Positions 17,839 through 25,115 of a stretch of DNA of 64,000 nucleotides are shown piece by piece. How positions within the stretch are numbered: the first letter of the stretch is position 1; the number at the start of each line of letters is the position of its first letter. The notes beneath the pieces were generated by a model. It ran no database searches. It saw only the letters and a program-made list of their open reading frames with translations, and had not been told where the DNA came from. Source of the stretch: DAOUMF01 sp034408935 (GTDB lineage: Bacteria; Chloroflexota; Dehalococcoidia; SM23-28-2; RBG-16-64-32). The translations under genes were made by a program, and so were the position numbers. The DNA is taken from NCBI GenBank assembly GCA_034408935.1, contig DAOUMV010000013.1, forward strand, positions 124,001 to 188,000, read 5' to 3'.

Positions 17839-17861
17839 CATATTGACGGATATAATGTCAA
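17833..17861 (-). promoter_or_regulatory. Strong minus-strand promoter
   Basis: On the minus strand TTGACA (17861-17856), a 17-bp spacer and TAAACT (17838-17833). The same A+T-rich stretch also holds a plus-strand TATAAT (17851-17856) without a good -35. Confidence 0.65.
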
Positions 17862-17888
17862 GCATCGATTTCGTCAAAGGACATGCCC

Positions 17889-18110
17889 CTAGTTGGCAGG
17901 GCTCTGCGCACTTCGAGATGTAAGCGGAGGCGGTGTAGATGGAGCCAGCGTCCTCTCCAAGTAGTCATTCTCTTCCCCGCACTGGCAGAAATCGTGGAAG
18001 CAGTGCCCGGGCACCTGGAGCGGTCGCCAGCAGTGGGGACAGGAGACGCCAATGCAGTAGGTCTCCTCGCCAGCGCGTTGCTCACACTCAGCGACATCCT
18101 CATCTGTAAT
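17889..18110 (-). CDS. Cys-rich zinc-ribbon protein, no standard start codon
   Basis: The minus frame upstream of a TAG at 17891-17889 encodes a Cys/His-rich peptide with YCIGVSCPHCWRPLQVPGHC followed by FHDFCQCGEENDYLER, clearly a metal-binding ribbon. The frame is closed by a TAG at 18137-18135 and contains no ATG, GTG or TTG before the ribbon. The coordinates use an ATT at 18110 as a placeholder start. Either translation starts at ATT, or an upstream part was lost by frameshift: the frame-shifted peptide beginning at an ATG near 18182 ends in the same area. Function unknown. Confidence 0.5.
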   Translation of the reverse strand: MTDEDVAECEQRAGEETYCIGVSCPHCWRPLQVPGHCFHDFCQCGEENDYLERTLAPSTPPPLTSRSAQSPAN

Positions 18111-18215
18111 TTCGTCCCTGCGCCCATTCCAATCCTAGCCGAAGGATGGCACAGCCCCGACCATCGCCCTCTTGAGGCATCCTTCAATACCCATCTCTGA
18201 GGTTCTCTCTTGAAT

Positions 18216-19526
18216 TCACGGACGAGTCGTTTCTGCCTTAGCGACTGAGTTCGCGTCAAGTTCTTGCGGAAGAGTCTGAGCGTTGGCTAGCGACGGTGGG
18301 TCGTATCCGTTAGGGATGAGATACGCGACGATTGCAGTTGCCTCCTCATCGCAACCGCCGGTTGTGATGTCCGTTGTCCAACTCCCGTCACTGTTGATCG
18401 TGGTGAGCGGCATGGCCCAGTACGGCTTTGGACCCCACCAGCCGACCGTACAAGTCTCCACAAAGACGTAGACCACAACCTTGTACTCTACAGGATTCAC
18501 GTGCCACACTTGACCGCTGAGGTCATCGAAACTCCCGAAGGCCGGGACGTGCGTAAACTGAATAGCGGGGTCACCCATGGAGCCGTGGAAGACGGCATCA
18601 CCGAAAGAGAAGATGCCCCCGTCGGAGGCGACGAGCCAGTAGCCATTGCCGCTTGGGGTCGCGGCCATCCCCACGACCGGCTGGTTAAAGGCGATGTCCC
18701 CCGTCGAGCCGTGCAAGACGGCATCACCGAAAGAGAAGATGTGCCCGTCGGAGGCGACGAGCCAGTAGCCGTTGCCGCTTGGGGTAGCGGCCATCCCCAC
18801 GACCGGCTGGTTAAGGGCGATGTCCCCCGTCGAGCCGAAGAAAGCGGCATCGCCAAAGGAGAAGATGCCCCCGTCGGTGGTGACCAGCCAGTAGCCATCA
18901 CCGCTGGGGGTAGCGGCCATCCCCACGACCGGCTGGTTGAGGGCGATATTCCCCGTCGAGCCGAAGAAAGCGGCATCGCCAAAGGAGAAGATGCCGCCGT
19001 CGGTGGCGACCAGCCAGTAGCCATCACCGCTGGGGGTAGCGGCCATCCCCACGACCGGCTGGTTGAGGGCGATATTCCCCGTGGAACCGTGGAAGACGGC
19101 ATCGCCGAAAGCGAAGATGGCGCCGTCGGAGGCCACCAGCCAATAGCCGTTGCCGCTAGGGGTGGTAGCCATACCCACGGTCGGCTGGCTGAGAGAGATG
19201 TCGCCTGCGGAGCCGTGGAAGCCGGCATCGCCGTAGGTGAAGACGCCGCCGTCGGTGGCGACCAGCCAGTAGCCATTACCACTGGGAATAGCGGCCATGC
19301 CCACGATCGGCTGGTTGAGGGTGACGTTACTGGTGGAGCCGATGTCGAGGTCGAAGCTGCGCACCGGGGGGAGAGGGCTCGCTTGGCTCCCAGAGCCCCC
19401 CGGGGCGATGGCAGCCATCAGGACCGCACCCACGACGGCCAGCGCCGCCGCAGCCATCACACTTATCGCTTGCCTCCGGCGTACAGGCAACGCTGCGACC
19501 TTACTGCCAACACTACGTCTCCGCAT
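18216..19526 (-). CDS. Exported protein with six 42-residue GYWLVxxDGGxFxFGDA repeats
   Basis: 436 residues. A basic N-terminus and hydrophobic helix (about 20-40) form a signal anchor. Residues about 71-322 are six tandem repeats of 42 residues with the core MAATPSGNGYWLVASDGGIF, a repeat known from many secreted actinobacterial and Chloroflexota proteins and likely a beta-propeller. The last ~100 residues form a different beta domain (VYVFVETCTVGWWGPKPYWA, then DGSWTTDITTGGCDE, PNGYDPP) resembling accessory domains of secreted glycoside hydrolases. A surface carbohydrate-binding or adhesion role is inference. Preceded by a copy of the conserved promoter repeat. Confidence 0.85.
   Translation of the reverse strand: MRRRSVGSKVAALPVRRRQAISVMAAAALAVVGAVLMAAIAPGGSGSQASPLPPVRSFDLDIGSTSNVTLNQPIVGMAAIPSGNGYWLVATDGGVFTYGDAGFHGSAGDISLSQPTVGMATTPSGNGYWLVASDGAIFAFGDAVFHGSTGNIALNQPVVGMAATPSGDGYWLVATDGGIFSFGDAAFFGSTGNIALNQPVVGMAATPSGDGYWLVTTDGGIFSFGDAAFFGSTGDIALNQPVVGMAATPSGNGYWLVASDGHIFSFGDAVLHGSTGDIAFNQPVVGMAATPSGNGYWLVASDGGIFSFGDAVFHGSMGDPAIQFTHVPAFGSFDDLSGQVWHVNPVEYKVVVYVFVETCTVGWWGPKPYWAMPLTTINSDGSWTTDITTGGCDEEATAIVAYLIPNGYDPPSLANAQTLPQELDANSVAKAETTRP
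18561..19316 (-). repeat. Six tandem 126-bp coding repeats
   Basis: DNA period 126 bp, encoding the 42-residue units. The central units (about 18770-19080) are nearly identical in DNA, implying recent duplication or gene conversion. Confidence 0.85.
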
Positions 19527-19561
19527 GGTCGACCTCCCAGCCTAACGGCCCGCCCGGCACG

Positions 19562-19590
19562 ATTTTGCGCCTGGGATCGTCCGGCGTCAA
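19562..19590 (-). promoter_or_regulatory. Conserved promoter repeat, copy 1
   Basis: Minus strand TTGACG, 17-bp spacer ending CCCAGGCG, CAAAAT; 36 bp before the ATG at 19526. Confidence 0.7.
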
Positions 19591-19764
19591 CGGGCATGGA
19601 TCAGACTAGCGGGCTAGGGGACGTGTGGGAGTAGCTTAACCACAACTGATCCAACCCGCTCCCCCCACCACGCAACAAGCGGCCATCCGAACTCGTCAAA
19701 TTATCGAGCGGGCCGTTGCGGTTGTTGCCGTTTGCTGGAGTGGATAGTGGGCCCGCGCACAAGG

Positions 19765-19794
19765 ACGCCCGGTGTAACAGCCGGGCGTTTCTTT
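19765..19794 (+). terminator. Rho-independent terminator-like hairpin
   Basis: ACGCCCGG, 8-nt loop, CCGGGCGT, then TTTCTTTG on the plus strand. No annotated plus-strand gene precedes it, so it may end an unrecognised small transcript. Confidence 0.55.
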
Positions 19795-19843
19795 GCTCCT
19801 GCCTGAGGAACAGTCGGTCGCGTCTCCATATTTAGCCGACGCG

Positions 19844-19873
19844 ATTGTGCGCCAGGGCTGGGCAGGGTGTCAA
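19844..19873 (-). promoter_or_regulatory. Conserved promoter repeat, copy 2 (no clear gene)
   Basis: Minus strand TTGACA, 18-bp spacer, CACAAT, with the conserved CCAGCCC..GGCG spacer and CGCG after the -10. Confidence 0.6.
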
Positions 19874-20053
19874 CGGCCTGGGCCTAGTTCGGTAAGCTGA
19901 CCCAGTACGCTACTTTGGTGGACGTGGCGTGCTTCACGCCGACCAGGTGTAGCGGAGGATCTTTTGTGTGTAACGCAGTCGCAACAATGGCTCCCGTTCC
20001 GGACCCTGTGGAAGAGCTATGATTGTGTTAGGCGACTGGGAAGAGGCGACATT

Positions 20054-20170
20054 GTGAACGGCTTTGTGACTAGTGATCTGGTCGCGGCCATAACGCGAGA
20101 ACGTTACGAGGAGGCCCGCCTCACACGCCCCCACACAGACAAGCTTCCCGAGCCTGTGACTCTGCGATAG
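20054..20170 (+). CDS. Small hypothetical protein (38 residues)
   Basis: GTG start 7 nt after GAGG; sequence begins MNGFVTSDLVAAITRERYEE and is helical and charged, like short ORFs frequent in Chloroflexota genomes. A TATGAT lies about 30 bp upstream of the start. Supported only by ribosome site and composition. Confidence 0.35.
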   Translation: MNGFVTSDLVAAITRERYEEARLTRPHTDKLPEPVTLR

Positions 20171-20574
20171 CCTGCGGAACCAGGGCTGCAAACCAAGCGC
20201 GCCACAATCGCGCTGCCCTGTTTGGACAGCTGTCCCGCAGACGGCAACAGTTGCCGCCCAGCCACGCGGGGGGGGGGCTAACCTTAACATCCACGTAACA
20301 AACTGCATCTCCCCGAGGCCCGCGGGCAAGCTATGATGGAATCCCCAGGCGGGCCAGAAGGTTGTTCCCCTCCCACCTTGGGCAACCGGCCATCACTCGG
20401 GCGGCCTGGCCGGACCTGGGGAAGCGGACAATGCGAGGGCTCCGCTCCTTGCGCGACCATCTCACGGCAAGCGGAGCTCCGCATTACCGATCTTCCAGAC
20501 TTCACCTCGGGCCGCAGGCCGCTGCGCCTGGTACGCTACGAGGCGCTGCCTCGGGCAGGGGGTGATCCGGATAG
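20171..20574. other. Non-coding interval
   Basis: No supported gene. Contains a run of nine G at about 20270 and a TATGAT at about 20332. The overlapping open frames are Pro/Gly/Arg-rich with no ribosome sites. Confidence 0.5.
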
Positions 20575-20919
20575 TCAGCCCGACGTGCTCTCCTCCGCTG
20601 ACGGCAACATCAGCAGGAGCATGACCACAGGGGTCTTTGCCTGAACGCTGTGTCGAAGCCCGGAGGGCATGCGAACCCACGCCCCGGCCTGTGCTTCCAT
20701 GGAGTCATCCCCCAGCGTCAGGCGGACTTCTCCTTCGATGATGTGGATAATGGCTGGCATCGAGACCGTATGCTCCGAGAGTTCCTGTCCGGTATCGAAC
20801 CCAAAGACTACGACCTTCACGTGTTGATCGCTGAACAGAGTGCGACTGAGGATGCCGTCGGCGGGGATATCCACCTCCTTCGCCAGTTCAGCTATGTAGG
20901 TATAGTCCGACTTCACCAC
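20575..20919 (-). CDS. Cupin-domain protein
   Basis: 114 residues forming one small beta-barrel. Seen: FGFDTGQELSEHTVSMPAII (cupin motif 1, with Glu and His but an abbreviated metal site), IIEGEVRLTLGDD and RMPSGLRHSVQAKTP (motif 2 with His). Probably a metal-binding regulatory or sensing cupin; ligand unknown. GTG start 7 nt after GAGG. Confidence 0.8.
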   Translation of the reverse strand: MVKSDYTYIAELAKEVDIPADGILSRTLFSDQHVKVVVFGFDTGQELSEHTVSMPAIIHIIEGEVRLTLGDDSMEAQAGAWVRMPSGLRHSVQAKTPVVMLLLMLPSAEESTSG

Positions 20920-21035
20920 GACAGTTCCTCAACCCAACGCCGCACCAGCAGAACGCCAGCAGCCGTGAACGTGAACCATAGCATACCCGACGCCATATCC
21001 CAGTGGCAGCATCGTGCGCGTGGTACAGGCGGGTT

Positions 21036-21617
21036 TTACGTCTTGCCGTGGAAGAGCTCGCTGCCCGCCCCAGGGTAGACGATGCGCTGATCCTTAGGGG
21101 TAGGCTGTGTGATCTCCGGCCACCTGGCCGACTGAGGTTCCGCGCCCTCCTGGGTCACCTGTGAGGGTGCCACGTCCCTCATGGAGGGATCGCGGCGGAC
21201 ATCGATGCCCTCGACGTTGTGGCTGAATTCCACCGGTATCCCATTGGGGTCAAAGGTGTAGATGGAATGGATGAAGCCGTGGTCTATCACATCGGAGACG
21301 CGAAAGCCAGCAGCCTCTAGCTTGTCCTTCAGCTCCCACAGATCGTCCTCGCTCTCGACGCCAAATGACACATGGTCGAAGATGTACGGCCCCTGGACCG
21401 GCCTGCCGTGGTCTTTTTGAGCGACCGGTCTCACTCCGGGCCACTCGAAGAACGCGATCAGGTCGTAGGCGGAAATCTGGAAGAAGTAGTGTCGGTAGCC
21501 CGGCTGTCCCAGGCCAGCAACGAGCCGCATGCCGAGCAGGTCTCTCCAGAAGCGGATAGTGGTGTCCATATCGCCCGTGGCCATAGCTAGGTGGTTAACG
21601 CCATTGAACCTAACCAT
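21036..21617 (-). CDS. VOC-superfamily (glyoxalase/dioxygenase-like) protein
   Basis: 193 residues. Paired beta-alpha-beta modules: NHLAMATGDMDTTIRFWRDL with LGMRLV (module 1) and FDHVSFGVESEDDLWELKDK with YTFDPNGIPVEFS (module 2). His near the start of each module and Glu in VEFS are plausible metal ligands. A ~45-residue polar tail follows. Strong AAGGAGGA ribosome site before ATG; single gene with its own promoter-repeat copy. Substrate unknown. Confidence 0.88.
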   Translation of the reverse strand: MVRFNGVNHLAMATGDMDTTIRFWRDLLGMRLVAGLGQPGYRHYFFQISAYDLIAFFEWPGVRPVAQKDHGRPVQGPYIFDHVSFGVESEDDLWELKDKLEAAGFRVSDVIDHGFIHSIYTFDPNGIPVEFSHNVEGIDVRRDPSMRDVAPSQVTQEGAEPQSARWPEITQPTPKDQRIVYPGAGSELFHGKT

Positions 21618-21673
21618 GCTCTGTCCTCCTTAAGCAGCTAAAGGAAAGTGACGCTGTCCGGTGCGTCGCCGCG

Positions 21674-21702
21674 ATTCTGCGCCTGGGCCGGGTGGGTGTC
21701 AA
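21674..21702 (-). promoter_or_regulatory. Conserved promoter repeat, copy 3 (VOC gene)
   Basis: Minus strand TTGACA, 17-bp spacer with GGCCCAGGCG, CAGAAT; about 57 bp upstream of the ATG. Confidence 0.75.
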
Positions 21703-21766
21703 CGGGGGCGAGCAGGGGGCCGGTACGCCGGGAGGCCGTCGCTGCGCTAGGGTACACAGCTACCCA

Positions 21767-21955
21767 TTATCCGCGCTTCGAGCGTCCTAGGAACTTGCTC
21801 GGCCACTCCTCCGCCGCGTTCCGGAACGTTCTCACGCGCCCACACCGTTTGCAGCGGCCTCTGCTGGTGGCCCCGGCAGGAATCTCAATCACCCAGTGGT
21901 GGGTGCACCCCTGCCTTTTCCACCGGCGAGCCTCCGGCGCTGATCTCCTCGGCAT
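21767..21955 (-). CDS. Small zinc-ribbon protein (CTHHW...CKRCG family)
   Basis: 62 residues from ATG at 21955, 10 nt after AAGGAGG. After a basic start come CTHHWVIEIPAGATSRGRC and KRCGRVRTF, a compact ribbon with one Cys/His-His pair and one CxxC pair. I have seen this small family repeatedly in Chloroflexota, without an assigned role; a nucleic-acid-binding function is inference. An in-frame GTG at 22039 would add 28 residues. Preceded by promoter-repeat copy 4. Confidence 0.75.
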   Translation of the reverse strand: MPRRSAPEARRWKRQGCTHHWVIEIPAGATSRGRCKRCGRVRTFRNAAEEWPSKFLGRSKRG

Positions 21956-22175
21956 GTCATCACCGCCTCCTTCCTCCTGCACCTTGGGACACCCCTCCAC
22001 CATATATACGGTCAGAGGCCGCTCCGGGGTCTGATTCACCGCGAGGGGGAAAGGAAACAGAAGAACAGGCGGTAGCGATTGGCCCGATGGACTGTTTCAA
22101 GAGGAGCGGGCAGCACCCGCCACTCACTCAAGGCAATGCCATTAAGGAGGGGCGACCTCGCTATTCACCGCCGCG

Positions 22176-22204
22176 ATTGTGCGCCTGGGCTCGGCGGGTG
22201 TCAA
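22176..22204 (-). promoter_or_regulatory. Conserved promoter repeat, copy 4 (zinc-ribbon gene)
   Basis: Minus strand TTGACA, 17-bp spacer, CACAAT, then CGCGGCGG; leader about 215 nt long. Confidence 0.7.
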
Positions 22205-22219
22205 CGGGTTGGGCCGTGG

Positions 22220-23008
22220 CTAGGGTGGGGCCACCGGGGTTGGCGAAGGCGCAAGGGTGGGACTTCGAAGCTCGATAATCAGACGAGGGCGGTTTGGGTT
22301 CAAACCGCTCGCGTCGCCAGCCGCCTCCCAGGTCATCATCCCACTATGTGCCGACAGGTCGTGCTCTACGAACAGATTCACCGCGTTGCCAGGTGACCAG
22401 CCTGGGCGCTTCACGATTTCCTCGAGGACAGACTTGATATCCGGTGTGCGAACCACATCGCCCGTGTTGCCGGACGGACTGGGCCACGTCACGCTAGCCG
22501 AGGTACGAATCCGATTCTCCCAGTCAGTCGGGTTGTTGTTGGGAACGTCGCCTGGGTTGTCCGCGGCCTCACCTCTGATGACCACGTCGCCTGTTCCCGA
22601 ATAGTCGTAGTGGACGGTGAATTCGAGATAGGCAGCCACGAGAGCCTCCCGGTCAAAGTCGACACTGGGGAAGCGGTAGTTCGTCTTGATGCTGATGTCG
22701 TGGCTGCCTGAGTTGGGGTTTGAGCGGGTTTCGTAGCCGCACTCGTGCCAGTCGAAGGTGCTCCAGTAGACTGCGCGTTCATCCCCCTCTCCCACATGAT
22801 GCAGTTGCCACTCGCCGTCGTTGGTGTACGACGTGGCCCGAAATATCTCCGCTCTCGTGGAGGCTGCCGACGGGGCGGTGGCTACTGGCGTGGGGCTGGA
22901 CGAACAAGCCGCAATGGATACCGCGAGTATTCCCAGCGTCAAGAGGGCGACTATCGCACTTCTTAGGTAGTCCGCGGTTCCGCACGCCCTCGTGTTCGCC
23001 GATATCAA
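22220..23008 (-). CDS. Lipoprotein with CBM96/DNRLRE-like beta-sandwich
   Basis: 262 residues. Signal peptide with lipobox SIAAC (Cys about 34), a Pro/Thr/Ala linker, then a beta-sandwich typical of DNRLRE/CBM96-like domains: AAYLEFTVHYDYSGTGDVVI, an NNPTDWENR segment, DIKSVLEEIVKRPGWSPGNA and a terminal RPRLIIEL. A threonine/proline tail follows. Likely surface-anchored carbohydrate-binding protein by analogy. The TTG start is the only candidate upstream of the signal helix. Preceded by promoter-repeat copy 5. Confidence 0.78.
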   Translation of the reverse strand: MISANTRACGTADYLRSAIVALLTLGILAVSIAACSSSPTPVATAPSAASTRAEIFRATSYTNDGEWQLHHVGEGDERAVYWSTFDWHECGYETRSNPNSGSHDISIKTNYRFPSVDFDREALVAAYLEFTVHYDYSGTGDVVIRGEAADNPGDVPNNNPTDWENRIRTSASVTWPSPSGNTGDVVRTPDIKSVLEEIVKRPGWSPGNAVNLFVEHDLSAHSGMMTWEAAGDASGLNPNRPRLIIELRSPTLAPSPTPVAPP

Positions 23009-23054
23009 CGAATCGCTACCCCCTCCGCACCTTCACCGCGTACAGCCCGCCGCG

Positions 23055-23084
23055 ATTGTGCGCCTGGGCTGGAGCCGTTGTCAA
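23055..23084 (-). promoter_or_regulatory. Conserved promoter repeat, copy 5 (lipoprotein gene)
   Basis: Minus strand TTGACA, 18-bp spacer with CCAGCCCAGGCG, CACAAT, CGCGGCGG; about 47 bp upstream of the start. Confidence 0.75.
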
Positions 23085-23192
23085 CGGGGGCTGGTGCCCC
23101 GGGGGCGCTTCCCCCAGCCTGCCCCACCAGGGAGGCAGATCTCCATCTAAGGCGACAAGGCCGGAGTAGAGGGCTCTCAGCACCCGTCGTCG

Positions 23193-23198
23193 TACAAT
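23193..23198 (+). promoter_or_regulatory. Candidate -10 of the small CxC protein gene
   Basis: TACAAT 40 bp before the GTG at 23239; no good -35. Confidence 0.4.
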
Positions 23199-23238
23199 AG
23201 TCGCTGTTGGGGATCCGCACAGAAGGGAGCGACAGATC

Positions 23239-23445
23239 GTGAACCCAGAGCAGAAGCCCGGATCGGCTATGCCATGCGGGTGCCAGGTCCACTGCCCCGT
23301 CCATGCTGCCGCCACAAAGCTCCTGACGGCGCTAGAGGACCTGCTGCCATGGATTGAACGTGGCAGGGAGAGATTTGACCGAGAGCAGGCCAGGGCTCTG
23401 ACGCAGGCCATCGCGGCCATCAGGGAGGCGAAGGGGGAGTCATGA
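23239..23445 (+). CDS. Small Cys/His protein
   Basis: 68 residues from GTG, preceded by GAAGGGAG. The N-terminal PCGCQVHCPVH cluster looks metal-binding; the rest is an amphipathic helical pair (LEDLLPWIERG, EQARALTQAIAAIREAKG). Family not recognised. Its stop overlaps an ATG (ATGA) that opens only a 29-codon Pro-rich frame. Confidence 0.6.
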   Translation: MNPEQKPGSAMPCGCQVHCPVHAAATKLLTALEDLLPWIERGRERFDREQARALTQAIAAIREAKGES

Positions 23446-23634
23446 GAGCAGGCCGAGGTGAGGCGGAGGAGGCACTACCACCTCTCACGGGATTGCCGCA
23501 TCTCGCCCCAATAGCGCCTCCTCCATCCTGAGTAAGGACAGGCGACGGCACACCTCGTTACAGCGGGACGCCAGCGATGGCCGCCTAGCGTCGGCAGTAC
23601 GTGAGGAAGGAGCGCTGCTACTTCACTCCCTTGG

Positions 23635-23796
23635 CTACTGATGTCCTTCTAGCCGCGCATCCGCTGCCGGACTGATAGTCTGCAAGCCACAGCGAGAACA
23701 GCAAGCTACGGCCAGCCTATTTTCGCCCACCTGCCGGTCTTGTTGCTCCAGGCGGTGGTTAAAGAACCTGCAGACGAGCGCCCTGATGACACGCAA
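23635..23796 (-). CDS. Small CxFxH...CxxC protein
   Basis: 53 residues from a TTG at 23796, which sits 6 nt after AGAGG and 11 bp after the stop of the upstream small gene. VCRFFNHRLEQQDR followed by ACCSRCGL is the layout of short zinc-binding proteins of the C-x-F-x-H type. The start is uncertain because the frame is open further upstream. Confidence 0.5.
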   Translation of the reverse strand: MRVIRALVCRFFNHRLEQQDRQVGENRLAVACCSRCGLQTISPAADARLEGHQ

Positions 23797-23807
23797 GGTG
23801 CACCTCT

Positions 23808-23984
23808 TTAGAACTTGCCCGCAGGTGAACCGAACCCTCCAAAGGACTCGCCACGGACTTCCCAACGCCTGACCCGAAGAACCGCCGCTACTTCCTGCAG
23901 TGGGCCCCCAGCTTTGGGATCAGGCTCCTCAGGACCCTCCGGCCGCTTCTCATCGAGGGGCTCTTTCCGGCGAAACCACCCCAT
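23808..23984 (-). CDS. Small charged hypothetical protein
   Basis: 58 residues beginning MGWFRRKEPLDEKRPEGPEE, with a Pro/Glu-rich middle and a basic C-terminal segment ending in GGFGSPAGKF. A near-perfect AAAGGAGG lies 7 nt before ATG, which is the main evidence. Probably co-transcribed with the 23635-23796 gene. Family unknown. Confidence 0.6.
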   Translation of the reverse strand: MGWFRRKEPLDEKRPEGPEEPDPKAGGPLQEVAAVLRVRRWEVRGESFGGFGSPAGKF

Positions 23985-24286
23985 CGTGGCTCCTCCTTTC
24001 CACACAACTGCCTGCAAGCTCCATTCTGACAGACCTTGGACGCAGGCGTCAGTTAACGCAAGGGAGCAGAAGGTTGAAGAAGAGTGAACGTCTGAGCGGT
24101 TGGCTCAGCACCAGAGGGACGACCTCGTTGCCCTGGCGACTGGCAGGCTAGGAGGCGCTTGCGCCGGAGGCGGATCTACACCTACGAGAGGAGCGGCTGG
24201 GGTGGGGGAGTCAGGACGCCGCAGGTGCGCGGAGCGTCCTGTGACGCCGCGGCTGGAGGGACGGGCCTGCAACGTAAGGCAGTTCC
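23985..24286. other. Non-coding interval with a minus-strand promoter
   Basis: Apart from the promoter at 24023-24052 I see no gene; open frames here are Gly/Arg-rich without ribosome sites. Confidence 0.45.
24023..24052 (-). promoter_or_regulatory. Promoter of the small-gene pair
   Basis: Minus strand CTGACG, 18-bp spacer, CAGAAT; about 38 bp before the ATG at 23984. Resembles the conserved promoter repeat only in its hexamers. Confidence 0.45.
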
Positions 24287-24634
24287 GTGCGTCTATTTCC
24301 AATGAGAAAGCTTTGCGAGCTGAAAACGATGGCGATACTTCGCGACGTCAGGGCGGTATGGGTGCGGCTCTTTGCTCGCTCCAACGGGGAACGCGCTCAG
24401 TCTTTGACGGAGTACGTCCTGATTCTGGCGGTCGTCATGGTTGCGGGCGTCGCTGTGCTGGGGATGGTCAGCCCATCCGTTTCCAGTCAGCTGGACCCGG
24501 TAACCACCGCTCTGGGGGGAGAGGGTGAGAAGTCAGCGTTCCGGGTCCCAGCCGCGATGCTGTCATGGATCGCCATCGCCGTGCTGGTCGTTGGGGCCAT
24601 TGGTGTATACGTCTTGAAGATGCGGCGCCGCTGA
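24287..24634 (+). CDS. Flp/Fap pilin-like membrane protein
   Basis: Up to 115 residues. After a basic leader the segment NGERAQSLTEYVLILAVVMVA matches the class III (Flp) prepilin signature, with cleavage expected before the hydrophobic stretch and Glu at +5. Unlike typical Flp pilins it has a second C-terminal membrane helix (WIAIAVLVVGAIGVYVLKMRRR region), so it may be a pseudopilin-like or non-pilin relative. No tad genes are nearby. The start is uncertain: GTG 24287 has AAGG upstream, ATG 24302 and ATG 24329 are alternatives. Confidence 0.65.
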   Translation: MRLFPMRKLCELKTMAILRDVRAVWVRLFARSNGERAQSLTEYVLILAVVMVAGVAVLGMVSPSVSSQLDPVTTALGGEGEKSAFRVPAAMLSWIAIAVLVVGAIGVYVLKMRRR

Positions 24635-24877
24635 AGCATAGCAGGCGGACAGAGAGCGCCTCGCCGCGTTCTGTGGGGGGCCACAAAGGGGGGTGCGGTT
24701 GCGACCTCACTGTCCGCCGTACTGAGATTGTGCACCTGGGTGGAGAGGTTGTCAATGACTTAGGAGATGTCATCCGACTCGCAGCGCCGCCAGCGCCAGG
24801 ATGTGTGACCACGTCCAACGCGGAAGAAAGAGCGACGTCGCAAGCGGCTAACCTACGCCATTCAGTCATGCCAATGC
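24635..24877. other. Non-coding interval with promoter-repeat copy 6
   Basis: Contains a minus-strand promoter-repeat copy facing the 3' end of the pilin-like gene; no ORF worth reporting. Confidence 0.5.
24727..24755 (-). promoter_or_regulatory. Conserved promoter repeat, copy 6 (antisense to the pilin-like gene)
   Basis: Minus strand TTGACA, 17-bp spacer with CCACCCAGGTG, CACAAT. No gene follows on that strand; a transcript would run antisense into the 24287-24634 gene. Confidence 0.55.
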
Positions 24878-24906
24878 TTGACATTTGATTCATCGATTAA
24901 TACACT
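24878..24906 (+). promoter_or_regulatory. Consensus promoter in an A+T-rich patch
   Basis: TTGACA (24878-24883), exactly 17 bp of A+T-rich spacer and TACACT (24901-24906). Confidence 0.75.
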
Positions 24907-24971
24907 TAAAGGGCCAAGGTTGGTGGGCAAGCCCAGCGTGACCAACGGGCGGTGGATGCAGAAAGGAGACG

Positions 24972-25115
24972 GTGGCTGGGCACTGGCCGACCGCCCGGTG
25001 GTTCCGGCGGGACGAGGAGCAGCTGCTGCGCGACAAACCGCGCTCCCTCCCTTTGCAACTAAGCACCCTCCCGGCGGAGCCCCAACCATCCGAGGCGATG
25101 GCGCTCCGGGTCTGA
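24972..25115 (+). CDS. Small hypothetical protein (47 residues)
   Basis: Begins MAGHWPTARWFRRDEEQLLR from GTG, just after AAAGGAGA and 65 bp downstream of a consensus promoter. Rich in Arg, Leu and Pro; no membrane segment or Cys. Too short to assign, but promoter, ribosome site and amino-acid usage agree. Confidence 0.5.
   Translation: MAGHWPTARWFRRDEEQLLRDKPRSLPLQLSTLPAEPQPSEAMALRV

Larger units (their letters stand above)
19591..20053. other. Mostly non-coding interval
   Basis: Holds a plus-strand terminator-like hairpin (19765-19794) and a second copy of the promoter repeat (19844-19873). Downstream of that promoter, on the minus strand, a 43-codon Arg/Pro/Gln-rich frame starts near 19829, but it resembles no protein I know and its sequence includes the hairpin. 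No other gene seen. Confidence 0.5.

Noticed and set aside
18561..19316. Possible CRISPR-like array
   Set aside because: The 126-bp repeats are contiguous, coding and lack spacers.
20333..20644. 103-codon plus-strand ORF
   Set aside because: Overlaps the cupin gene end, no ribosome site, Pro/Gly/Arg-rich composition.
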